Of a DNA stretch of 64,000 nt, positions 1 through 9,585 are shown in pieces. Position 1 is the first letter of the stretch. Every line of letters starts with the position of its first letter. A program made the translations under genes and the position numbers. Origin of the DNA: Rhytidiadelphus loreus (lineage: Eukaryota > Streptophyta > Bryopsida > Hypnales > Hylocomiaceae); the NCBI GenBank assembly GCA_947034895.1, contig OX344763.1, positions 72,497,093-72,561,092 of the forward strand, given 5' to 3'. Under the pieces are notes generated by a model. The model made no database searches and had not been told where the DNA came from. It saw only the letters and a list, made by a program, of their open reading frames with translations.

Positions 1-249
1 ACTAGACGTCGCGCGACGTCTGTCTGTCGCGGTGTCGCGCTGTCGTAGCGAACAAACCTGATCGCGGAAGCCAGTTCTTCGTTGGAGATTTGGCGCTCTT
101 CGTGTTCACGTTGTCTTGTTAGTGTGTTCTGTGTTTTTCTTTGTTTGTTCTGTGTGTGTGGATCCTTTTGATCAAGTGTATGTGGAGGCGCGCTAGGATG
201 AGGCGCTTCGTATGTTATGTGTGTTTCTTCGAGTGTTGTGTGTGTGTAG

Positions 250-447
250 AGGCACGCTAGGGTGAGGCGCACTTGAGCTGAAGGAGGGTGATTCGCGGTT
301 CGGGGTGAAGAAGAAGCATACCAGCAATTCGGATGTTTTAGCTTGGATCAACGATAAGTGTAGACTGCATCAAGGAGGTTGGATTCTGCTTGACGATTGT
401 GGTTTTCAAGAGCTCAATGTGACAAGTGCTATGAATCAGACGCTTAG
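250..447 (+). CDS. Candidate exon of an unknown gene at the left edge
   Basis: An open frame runs from about 250 to a consensus splice donor (CTTAG|GTGAGT) at 447/448. It reads as ordinary mixed-composition protein, for example GGWILLDDCGFQEL and TSAMNQTLR, unlike the low-complexity DNA around it. No upstream start can be fixed; the frame opens after a stop near 260. It could be a 5' exon of copy A, which begins 1.6 kb downstream, or the end of a gene outside the window. I do not recognise the family. Confidence 0.3.
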
Positions 448-619
448 GTGAGTTGGTTGTTTCTTGCATTCAATTTTATTTTTTGTTCTGGAGGTCTTCA
501 GGCTTTTTAGGTTGCGCTTCAAGTGAGGCCATTTGTGTGAGGCCATTTGTACAAATTTTGTCATGCACAATGAGCTTCCAACAAAAGTTGCATCTTGCTT
601 GGAGATTCTGCAACTCAAC

Positions 620-865
620 GTCACGAATGATGGACATTTGTTCTTGTTTGTGAATGATGGACGTCTGCTCTTGTTTGTGAATGCTGGACGTCTGCTCTTA
701 TTTGTGAATGCTGGAAGTTTGCTCTTGTTTGTGAATGCTGGACGTCTATTCTTATTTGTGAATGTTGGACGTTTGCTCTTGTTTGTGAATGCTGGACGTT
801 TGCTCTTGTTTGTGAATGCTGGATGTTTGCTCTTGTTTGTGAATATCACATGTTGTAGCTGAATT
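620..865. repeat. 27-bp tandem minisatellite, about 8.5 copies
   Basis: The pentamer GAATG recurs exactly every 27 bases (625, 652, 679, 706, 733, 760, 787, 814), with the unit TTTGTGAATGCTGGACGTCT plus GCTCTTG. The period is divisible by three, so frames stay open on both strands and read as nonapeptide repeats such as FVNAGRLLL. I see no sign that either frame is a gene. The array lies in what would be the intron after the candidate exon at 250–447. Confidence 0.9.
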
Positions 866-1128
866 CCGTGTTTGGATTGCGTCTTGCTTGGAAATTCTGT
901 AGCTCAGCGTCACGAATGCTCTTGTTTGTGAATGTGGATTTATGGTGTAGTGTTTTCAACAATGTGGCATTTAGGTTTTACATGTAATAATAGTTGATGG
1001 AATCTTTCATTTTAAAGTGCTTTCAAATGGTAAGACTTTGAAAGCATCTTTACAATTATAGTATCCCTTGCAACTCTAGTTCAATTTTTGCTACATGTGG
1101 TATTCACAAACATGTCTTTTGATTTCAG

Positions 1129-1205
1129 GTGTTCCTAATACTACTAAGAATTCAGTGATAGTATTTCTCGATTTCTTCTTGGAGGACTGCAATTCCAAGT
1201 TTCAG
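1129..1205 (+). CDS. Possible small exon between AG and GT sites
   Basis: A 77-base stretch sits between TTTCAG and CAG|GTAGAA and can be read as VPNTTKNSVIVFLDFFLE. Its phase does not match the candidate exon ending at 447, so the two cannot simply be joined. It may be chance. Downstream, 1206–2057 is AT-rich, has interstitial TTTAGGG-like bits near 1235 and contains only the palindromes listed separately. Confidence 0.18.
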
Positions 1206-1453
1206 GTAGAATACTACTTCTGTCTGGATTAGGGTTTAGGGTTTTAGATTAGGGTTTTACCACTAGTCTTACCGCCACTATGTTACATTAGGGTTTGGGT
1301 TTACAATTCAAGGTTTCAGATCTAAAAACCAGGACTACCATTTCACATAAATAGGAAATCCTGAGCTAAATAAACATTATCCTCAAGTCAACGATAAGTA
1401 ACCGTTTATTAAAATTAAAACCTTTCTCACAAGCAAGGAAGGGAATCTCATTC

Positions 1454-2007
1454 TATCGTCGACTCGAGTATACATCAATATCGAGGAGCGAAAAAAAAAA
1501 AGCAGAGAAGATAAAATACGACTACATAAGCCCCTCATGTAACACTGAAAATTTGTATCTTCGAGTCGAGGATACAAACAATAACCAAGAAAAACTAAGA
1601 CATATTGATCAATACATGTCACAGCTCAATAGTAAGAAAAACTAACTAAATCACACCTCACTAATCTGCAATTAAAAGACTCCATCAAAACAATGAAACG
1701 CTAAGTGAACCCAACCCCAAATGAATACAATAAGAAGACGAAGCTCAGAACAGAATAGTGTGGAGAAAGAAAAACATATCATCAAATCGACGATAGAGAA
1801 TACTTAGAATATAATTATTTTCCTCAAGAATTAGTTTCGAGATGAAAGTAAAACACATCCTGGTAAAATTGATAAATCGGAAAATAATGCTTAAAGTCAT
1901 AGATAAGAACAAAAAATATACGTAATTTCAAAAAAGATTTTCTATTACAATACTTGATAACAAACAAACAAACTTTATACTGCTGATTATTATCGAGTCG
2001 ACGATAC
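1454..2007. promoter_or_regulatory. Three copy-A-type palindromes upstream of copy A
   Basis: Three sites lie in the 600 bases before the copy A start, at about 1454–1472, 1555–1575 and 1988–2007. The clearest (1555–1575) has arms GTATCTTCGA and TCGAGGATAC around a single central G. All share the TCGA-N-TCGA centre, with outer arms built on TATC/GATA. They correspond in position to six copy-B-type sites before copy B and five copy-C-type sites upstream of copy C. A one-base spacer between inverted half-sites suggests a dimeric DNA-binding protein or a hairpin; the function is unknown. Confidence 0.75.
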
Positions 2008-2057
2008 AGTTGCTCAAAACTAAACCATGTACAAAACATCTGTATATCACATCCAAT

Positions 2058-3763
2058 ATGGAGCATCTAGACAACTACGACTACTCCACAACAAGTCATC
2101 ATCTCCAACCATTTGTTAACCCCATTCTTGACGACCCATTCATTACAGAAATGGAAGACACATTTGGGTCACTTTGGGAATTCAAGGACCATGTTCCAAA
2201 TTGGACATTCGGCGTCAACCGGTGGAAAAATTACGTGTACATACGCTTCCGCATACAAGGGAAGACAAATTACACGCCCTTGAACATCAAGGAGAAAGTT
2301 ACCTTGATTGAGGAGCACTATAAGAACTACGTGGTTATCATCCTCCGTGAAGTTGATGACAATGGAAAACATCTGGATCACTGTCACTCCATTGTCATCG
2401 ACGTCAACTCATAGAAAGGAAAGTTTGACTTGGATAACTTGATGACTTTCCTAGAGGGGTCTCAAATGGAGTCCTTGAATGAAGATTTTGAGAAACAAGG
2501 GTACGTGCCATGGAAAAACAGCACAACAAAGTCAAACGCCTCTCGGCTTCGTTTGATTTTTCAGACAATGGATCGCTATGCGTTGGCAAACGTTGAACAA
2601 GCACCAATGCTGGGACGACCGTCAACAGAAGTAAGATGACTGACTACGCCATCCAACATCGGCGGCTCCAGAACGAGAGCTAATCGTCCTGCTCAGGCGC
2701 GATCCAAGCCAAAAAAGAGAAACACGACCCATTCAGATGGAGGTGAATCGAGTCGCAAAAGAAAGAAAAGTCTCCCTAGTGATATTGTTGGGGCTAGAAG
2801 CTCCGAATCAGCGCTAACAACCAACTCTGCTGGAACAAAAGAACGTCTACTAGAACATGTGAAGTTCGCGGCTATTCAGAGGAACTTTTGGTCCGACTAT
2901 TAGGACTACTTTTTGTAGGGGATGCAGTCCGTCATTGTTCACATTAAGTAGTGCATTATTGTATGCAATCAATATGTGATTCGGACATTGCAGAGAGACA
3001 TCGTTGACACAGTCAAGAAGGAGCTCATTCAATTCATTCACTAAAAGAAAACCAGAAGAAACTGCGTTTTACTTCACAGAAACTGCGTTGTACTCAACAA
3101 AAAGTATCATCTTGATTTTGTTGAGTTCTCCCTTCGTAATGCAAAATTTTGTGTTCCAACAGTTCAACACAAAATTTGACAAAGAAAATGCAGATTTTTG
3201 ACAAGTAAAACGCAAAATTTTGTATTAGAATGCAAAATTTTGTGTTACAAAGGGAGACCTCAACAAAATCCAGATGATACTTTTCTATTGAGTACAACGC
3301 AGTTTCTATGAAATAAAATGCAGTTTCTTTTGGTTTTCTTCTAGTGATTCATATGAAGCAAAGGCAAACACTTTGTCTTACTCCTGTCGATTCTAAGAAG
3401 TAGTTGTTGAAAGTGAAGCCCAAGAATTGGAATGACATTAAAAATGACCAATTCATGATTATCAATGGCTAGCACAGTGTAACAGCTTCAAAAGAGCTTC
3501 AAGTTGAAGGCTGCGGAGAAGAGTGAAGAGTCCAGCTGCAGACGTGGGATGCTTTCATTGTGTGGTCTCTAGATCACAACAAACTTAGGAACATCTCAAA
3601 ACACTACAATTGCACAAACCATTTGGATCACGCTCAACCGACTTGGGGGAACCAAATTATTGCTTGCCGCAATATCTGGAAGACCTACAAGCGACCGACG
3701 GACGAAAAGGATGAGGCCGTCCATAGAAAGAATAATGCATTATTCAATGTCCAGAATTATAAG
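2058..3763 (+). pseudogene. Copy A exon 1: N-terminal region plus ParB/sulfiredoxin-like stretch
   Basis: The ATG at 2058 opens a frame equivalent to the first exon of copy B (39948–41378). The N-terminal part (MEHLDNYDYS...) is unknown. A basic KRK-rich linker follows near 2700–2790. The end, ING-stop-HSVTASKEL then TWDAFIVWS and ISKHYN, aligns with copy B MVNGQHCVAASQRM, WDCFVVWN and ISAYYN, and resembles the ParB/Srx fold (IxxGxHR, then the hydrophobic strand and N). In-frame stops are TAG at 2412, 2901, 2916, 2949, 3401 and 3470, and TGA at 2637 and 3524; there is no TAA. The TGA at 2637 could instead lie just inside a GTAAGA donor. A MITE (3039–3346) interrupts the frame; removing it and one ATT target copy restores phase. 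The exon ends AAG|GTATAAG in phase 0. It is probably a pseudogene unless stops are recoded. Confidence 0.65.
3039..3346. mobile_element. 308-bp CACTA-type foldback MITE, target duplication ATT
   Basis: The element starts CACTAAAAGAAAACC and ends with the matching inverted copy GGTTTTCTTCTAGTG. The inverted arms extend about 140 bases each, including GAAACTGCGTTGTACTCAA and its complement, so almost the whole element folds back. ATT at 3036–3038 is repeated at 3347–3349. CACTA ends and a 3-bp duplication are the marks of the CACTA (En/Spm) superfamily. It has no coding capacity. It sits inside copy A exon 1, and removing the element plus one ATT rejoins the exon in frame. Confidence 0.88.
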
Positions 3764-3786
3764 GTATAAGATTCAGTTCATTCCAT

Positions 3787-3944
3787 GTATCGTCCAGTCA
3801 ATGATACTCTTCATTTACTCTTGATTTGTAATTCATTATTGATTTCTATTATCCTTAAACGGTTTATGTAGGTATTTTCATATAACTTCTCTACAAATTT
3901 TAAACACTTAAGCGCGAACGATGGTATCATCGAGCCGATGATAC
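3787..3944. promoter_or_regulatory. Two copy-A-type palindromes in copy A intron 1
   Basis: The intron 3764–3996 (GTATAAG...GTGCAG) carries two 21-bp sites. One at 3787–3807 is degenerate. One at 3924–3944 has arms GTATCATCGA and CGATGATAC around the centre. The equivalent intron of copy B (41379–41504) also has two palindromes, but of the copy-B type. Confidence 0.75.
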
Positions 3945-3996
3945 TGAGAGCTATTTTTCTTGACTATTCTAACGTCTTCCTGTACATGCCGTGCAG

Positions 3997-5322
3997 AAAT
4001 TCACTGACGCAGTCATTGAGCAATTCCAAAATATAAATCCAGAAAAAGACAGCGCTTCAATCACTGGAACATCAGATCTGAAGAATGAAATTCAGATTAT
4101 AACCTTGCCGGACGAGTTGTTTGCACATTGGGAATCCTTCCTTACGAAGCATACGGCTGGAGAGTTGACCGACCTAGTTTCTATGGAACTGTTCAACGCC
4201 AGCAAGGGGTTCAAGATGAAGAATATGGCATTGAAGAGGGAATTCTTTAAACATTGTGGCTACTTCACGGACATCGGTTTTGGAGTATTCACACAACACC
4301 TTCTCGGCACTACTCCCAATCGCAAGGCCACGTATCCAAAAGTCTTTGTTTCAAGGACGAAAATTCCGATTTCGGACAATCTCTCATACGCAGATTGGGT
4401 CGAAAGAAGAAAGCGCAAAAAAGTTGTGCTTCAGGACTTAATGGATATCAAGAAGTCTCTACACTTTATTGATGCTGGTGGAGACGTTATTGACGAAACA
4501 TGGATGTCGTGGAAGTTGCGACATCAGTTTACCTCAGCATCGTGGGATTTTTTCATTTCTCATTCCAAAGCCGAGTACTTCAAGAAGCGCCTTCGGAATG
4601 ACGCTTGGACAAGGTGAGCAAAGGACCTTGAGCAGCAGTTTTCTGAAGTTCTACATATGTTCACCAGATTCATGAAGTTAAAATATCAACTTCCAAAACC
4701 AATTGGGGGAATTCAAATTCAAGGGATTGACATTCAAGCAAAGGCAATGGTACCAAGCACGGCGTACCAGTATGAACGCCGTGAAGTAAACCTTGCAGTT
4801 CTTGATGTCAGAGAAATTCCAAGAGCAAAGTCATCAAAGAACATGAGCTCCATTGATCCCTTTGTGACTTTCCTCGTGAAAAAGCTCAACCCCAAAATGT
4901 CAGAGCCAAATATTTGGCTCTTCATTTTGCAAGACAAGGAGGATCTTAAAGATGCAACAGTTTTTGCATCTTCGCACATGGATCAATACGAGAAAGTGTT
5001 GACCACATATGTTCCGAGCCGAGCAAAGATGATAAATAACGTAACGAATCGTGGTACTGCTCCGCACGTGCCTTTACTTTTCTTTTTTAAGAAAAGTAGT
5101 GACTTTGCCAAATACTCCCGCACGTTGTTGAAGCCCAAGTATGATATGCTAGCAAACTGCGTATATTATTTGGAGGCCTCAAAAAATACGAAGGCCAAAT
5201 GGAGAATTGAGGCAAGTGAACTTCGCATGGAGTTTTACCTAGACATTCTACGAGATTTCGCGAAACCGGAGGAGAATGTTCTAGGAATTTTTTTAGGCCC
5301 GAAGTTCATGCTTGTGTCTAAG
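3997..5322 (+). pseudogene. Copy A exon 2: degenerate DNA-methyltransferase-like region
   Basis: The exon lies between GTGCAG and AAG|GTGAGA and is 442 codons in phase 0. It aligns along its length with copy B 41505–42878 and copy C 57070–58416: KFTDAV/EFKTAI/EFEKAV at the start, REFF near residue 80, RRKRKK near residue 140, LAVLDVREIP near residue 260, and ELRMEFYLDILRDFAKPEEN then FLGPKF at the end. The last block resembles motif I of permuted DNA N6/N4 methyltransferases (kP..ll..li...s.pgd.vlD.F.GsG), preceded by a possible motif VIII-like segment (WLFILQDKED...LLFFF). No DPPY/NPPY tetrad is visible, so catalysis is unlikely. The only internal stop is TGA at 4615. The assignment needs profile searches. 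Confidence 0.6.
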
Positions 5323-5332
5323 GTGAGAACTG

Positions 5333-5412
5333 GCTATCCTCAAGTCGAGGATAGCTATTATTTAACGTTAATGTTTTCATGTGTGACTGGCTATCGTCGA
5401 GTTGAGGATAAC
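5333..5412. promoter_or_regulatory. Two copy-A-type palindromes in copy A intron 2
   Basis: Two sites, 5333–5355 (arms GCTATCCTCAA and TCGAGGATAGC) and about 5390–5412, lie just after the donor at 5323. The acceptor expected before the ATG at 5486 reads GTGTACAC, whereas copy C has TGTGTAG and copy B CTGCAG here. Copy A may therefore have lost this acceptor AG. Confidence 0.75.
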
Positions 5413-5485
5413 ATTAGTTGACATCAAAAATAATGATTCCGCTTGATTACTAAATAGTGTCGTCTGTTTAAATCTCTGTGTACAC

Positions 5486-6984
5486 ATGTTCGGAGCATTT
5501 TTTTATGGTTTTGTTAATCAAGAAGAAGCCAAACCATATCTGAGGATTGCGAAGGTAACGGATAAAATGGATAAGAATGATTTTCTGTTCTCAAATTCTC
5601 CCTGCTCGCTTTCGTATGAGAAATCACCCACCCGAGAACCAGTCACGGTTGATACAGATTTACCATAGTCGCCGCCCATGATGCTGAATTCACCACTACA
5701 AGGTTCTTTACCTATAGACCAGGAGAGGGATTCTGTTGGTCTTCATGTCGCTTTTGACCTCGGTGTTGAAGGAATCAACGAGTTCGGAACTAACACGTTC
5801 CAAATTCATACTTGGAGGACATCTCCTAGTGTACCCACTATCCCTGACTTGACTCTACCGTCTTCATCGCATCAACCTGTACATGATGAGGATGATTACG
5901 AGATGGACACTGATTACGCCAGGCAACGTCTAGGGGATGCGGCAATGTCCTTGGATGGACAAGGTGCTCAGGTTGAGGAGGACACTCTAATGGAGGTTGC
6001 GGTAAATGTTCCCGCTGTACAAACGGCAACGATTCCCATCATTGACCTTAGTAGTGATGAAGATATTGATCATCTTCACTCCTTAGACGATGATGATGAC
6101 AACGACAGTGGACTTCCTTCAGTAAACGAGACAAAACCACTCCTCTTGCCTTTCGGCATTGTCGTGAAAGTCAAGAAGGATTACTGGTAGAAGGACAAAG
6201 AGAGACAGGACCAAAGAATTGCACGAAAGGCTAAGAGGGAGGCACGTGAAAAGGAGTTGAAGGAAGAAGTTGCCGGCATTGCGGAGACGAAAGCTGAAAT
6301 GCAGAAGCTTCAATAGGAGTCAAAGGTATAGATGCAGAAGATGCAAGAGGAATCACAAGCGCAATATTTTGCTCTCCAAAGTCAAGTGGCACAGCTTCTG
6401 GAGGCGGTGAAGCCGCAATCAAGCCAATCGCTAAGTCAACCATTGCATGTTGACTCTCTTACAAAATCCGATGAGGTTCCTGTCGATTCTCCTACAACAT
6501 CCGGTAAGGTTCCTGTCTCGGATGAGGTTGCCTTATCCTCTAGGTTCCCTTATCCTCGAATCGAGAATAAGGCTCATGTAGTGCCTGCTCCTATAGAAGA
6601 TGTTATCGCCATGACACCAGCATCCCAACTTCCAAAGCGTCCGTCTCTAGATAGGCAAGCTTTTGAAGCTGTTGTTTCCATAGGTGTGGATGTCTGCCCT
6701 TCTAGAGCTGGTTTGCATGACAGTCGGATTTATTATCGAGGCGATGATAGAATTAGAGCATCAACAGCAACCGATGTTGTTGCCGTAGTGGAGGCTGTCC
6801 CGATTTGTAGAACATCTTTCGACTCTCTACATGACAATCCCTCATCAATGTCAGTTGATGAGGAGAAGGTCGACTATGAGGCTAGTGACGATGATATGCA
6901 AGACACAAATGCGGTACAAGAGGGAGGGCCCTCAGGTTTGGCAGTTGTGGAGGGGGTTGAGCCTCAAGCGGCTGAATCCGCTCA
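5486..6984 (+). pseudogene. Copy A exon 3: end of methyltransferase-like region, acidic and coiled-coil linker
   Basis: The start (MFGAFFYGFVNQEEAKPYL) continues from the motif-I-like end of exon 2, as strands II and III would in a permuted methyltransferase. A KMDKNDFL block matches copy B NMDKDDFL and copy C TLDKSDFL. An acidic segment (DDDDDNDSG near 6090) and a glutamine/lysine-rich coiled coil (6190–6410) follow, then serine/proline-rich low complexity. In-frame stops are TAG at 5666, 6188, 6314 and 6329. All sit where glutamine would fit the coiled coil or linker (for example LQ-stop-ESKV-stop-MQKMQ). The probable end is the donor CTCAG|GTACAA at 6985. I see no frameshift in 1.5 kb. Confidence 0.55.
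6548..6750. promoter_or_regulatory. Two copy-A-type palindromes inside an exon
   Basis: At 6548–6572 the sequence has 12-base arms CCTTATCCTCGA and TCGAGAATAAGG around one base, with a single mismatch. At 6731–6750 there is a weaker site (TATTATCGAG, then GCGATGATAG). Both lie in the open frame of exon 3, unlike most of these palindromes, which are in introns or upstream. Weaker exonic relatives occur near 12671 and 12768 in the last exon. Confidence 0.6.
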
Positions 6985-7512
6985 GGTACAATCCTCTGAC
7001 CCTTACTATTTTGATTGAATCCAAGATAATAATGTGAATCGGTCACAATTGTCTGGTGTTGGTGTTGCCTCCAATTCTCTGAGTAGTGTTGAATCTCATT
7101 TCTACTCATGCTACTTGATAGGATGGTGTGGCTACTTCGTGATTTCTGGGCGCGGACGGCGATCCCGTCTATTCTGCCTCTTGGTGTAGTATAATGCAGC
7201 ATAGTTTTGAGTGTACAATTTTATTGGCCAATAAAAGAAACGTTTTTTGTCTATATTGTGTAACATATGTAAATAAAATATGCGAATTTCAAAACATCTA
7301 GTGTTCGTCGGTCTGATGAACTTTTGTTTTCAATGTTTGGTTTCTCAACTCAAAAAAATCTATAGCGTGCAACATCTACTGCCACTAAAAGCTTTATCTA
7401 ACGAACGACCGCAGTTGCTAAACGAAATTCAATGCAAACAATCGATTTTTGGCTCTCCATCTCCTGCATTTTTACAGGTAACCCCATTTCTTTGTTGTCA
7501 TGCTATGATCAG

Positions 7513-8225
7513 GTAGAAACGGAGTGCGGAAGAGAGATTGTGCCGAGGAATGTGCCCTTGTTAGTGCCTCCAACACGGAGGAAGTAGTTGAACATTGTCT
7601 TCGACTTGAACGGGGTCCTCTGTCAGACCGCCATGAAGTCTTATGCTAATAAATTTAGGCCCTATTGAGTCGAAGACAAAGTTCTGTGTCATCGGAACCC
7701 CACCATTATTGGACCCAAAGCGGTATTCGCTCAGCAAAATCTGGGTGAATTCCTCCGACAGGTTTCGGCGATCACGAACAATGTCGTGGTTTGGACCACG
7801 ATGTTGAAACGTAATGCCGATCCCATCGCCAAGCACCTATTTGGTGGGTGCAGATTGCCCTACGTTGTCCTAGGATAGGAAGAATGTACCAAGATAGAGG
7901 TCTCTCCCGGATAGTTCTTTCATCATTGGGCCAAAATGCTGTGTATGAAAGTTCTTTCCGAGACATTGTTTAACAATACTAGCGTGACCACTTCGTTTAC
8001 CGCGGACAACACCATTCTCATTGACGACTCTCCGGATAAGAGCGTCTGTAATGAGTATAGTAATGCCATTTTTTTAGAGACGTGGAGCCATGACAAACGA
8101 AGGGACGACGTGCTTGTGGGACAGCTCCTGCCGTGGCTCCGTCGTCTAGATGTGAATTGTGATCCTGGCCAATTGCGGCGATACGTCAAAGAAAATAGGA
8201 TTGGAAGGAACCCTCTATCGGTAGG
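7513..8225 (+). pseudogene. Copy A exon with FCP1/NLI-type HAD domain, interrupted by an insertion
   Basis: Following ATCAG at 7512, the frame reads LNIVFDLNGVLC (HAD motif I with DLNG), NNVVVWTTM (motif II, V-W-[ST]-[ST]), and NTILIDDSPDKSV (motif III/IV), then LLPWLRRLDV. These match copy B (exon 45009–45983) and copy C (60236–61030). In-frame stops are TAG at 7585 (tryptophan in B), 7876 (glutamine in B and C: LGQEQC, LGQDFC) and 7912, and TGA at 7666. The frame is broken after RIGRNPLSVG by the element starting at 8226; homologous sequence resumes at 12032. FCP1-like HAD proteins dephosphorylate serine or threonine, but DLNG replaces the acid/base aspartate, so activity is doubtful. Confidence 0.75.
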
Positions 8226-8750
8226 TGTCGTACGCGCAGTCTAGGCGTAGGTATCTTTAACACCACAAAAGCGTTAAGATGACACGAGTTATCGTCCCAG
8301 GGAATTTCAGATGTTGTCGTGATAGATAAGTGTCCGGAACTACGGATCTACCCGGAAATGACAATCCGCTGTAGGATCCGGCACAACACAAACACCAAGT
8401 TCCGGAAATACTGTCTTCCGGAATCAAATCCGGATCCACCTTGATCCGGATTTCTACTCTCACTATCCGTCACACTGGTTTTTGGTACCTTTGTTTTATC
8501 CTCAGAGGGTCCTCACTTGTTCTTTCCGAGGGGTGGGGAACATCACCACTCAAGTAACACACGTATCGATTCCTAAACAACAAACCACTATCCGTCCTCA
8601 AAGTTCTCAATCCGGTAAGGAGGAAAGATGGTCCCTCTCACAACATTCCGGGTGGCCACCCGGAAGGTAGGTCACACAGAGTTACACCCTCACCCGCCCT
8701 TACTACAACGACACTCAACTATTTTCCGAATCAAGCTTTCGCTTACTCCT

Positions 8751-9156
8751 GAGGTTGGCAGACCTTCCGGTGGTTTGGGAATATTCCACTAGGCGGTTGC
8801 CGACTTCCGCACAGGACTACTCTCGAGTTCCCGGACTAGCTCCCTGACCACTACCGGATCCCACCAGATCACCGTTCCAGCGATTTAAAGGTACCACGCA
8901 CAGCTCCTCACTTGTAAACTAGACTCAACCGCAAAACAACCGCGGATAGTTGGAATCCGGAACTAAAGGGCTTACTTCCTAGCTGTTGACCGTTCTTGAG
9001 GTTGGCAGACCTTCCGATGGTTTAGGAATGTTCCACTTGGCGGCTGCTGACTTCCGCACGAAACTACTCATGAGTTCTGGATTAGCTCCCTGACCACTAC
9101 CGGATCCCACCGGATCACCGTTCCAGCGATTTAAAGGCACCACGCACAGCTCCTCA
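8751..9156. repeat. Two-copy direct repeat, offset about 247 bp
   Basis: GAGGTTGGCAGACCTTCCGA at 8751 (one mismatch) and again at 8998 starts a stretch of about 160 bases present twice. Both copies end in CACGCACAGCTCCTCA (to 8910 and 9156). It lies in the non-coding 3' part of the inserted element. Confidence 0.85.
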
Positions 9157-9585
9157 AGTTCAATCTAAACTATTCTGCAAAACACCTTCAGCCGGATCCA
9201 GATACCAACCAATCCGGACTCCTACCTTGCACACTCTCCCGGATTCACACACACAAGTAATCAAGACGCGATACACAAGATAATGATTCCCAAGGTGTTT
9301 ACTCTTGGGTGCTCAGATTGAATGACACAAAATGGAATGACAGGCCACAGGCCGGCCCGCCCTTAAAAACCAAAACAACACGACCAAAGCGGTCCAAAGA
9401 AAAAGCAGCCAACGGCTAGCTGAAAATCCGGACAACTGCCAAGTGATTGTTCCGGGAAAAATGGAAAGCCGTTAAATTCCTAGAAATCCGGAACTACTTA
9501 GCATTCCGGATCAGCGGATCCCACATCCGGAAAACCCGCGATGAAGACAAAACACTAAAACTAACAATCCAACTACGCAACCTAG

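Noticed and set aside
436..862. Open frames with repeated FTNKSKRPA or FVNAGRLLL nonapeptides
   Set aside because: Both strands are open only because of the 27-bp minisatellite. There is no start context or non-repeat protein.
8257..8463. Short frames within the GC-rich element on both strands
   Set aside because: They are shadows of repetitive TCCGGA sequence. Only the 9586–11505 minus frame has protein-like composition throughout.
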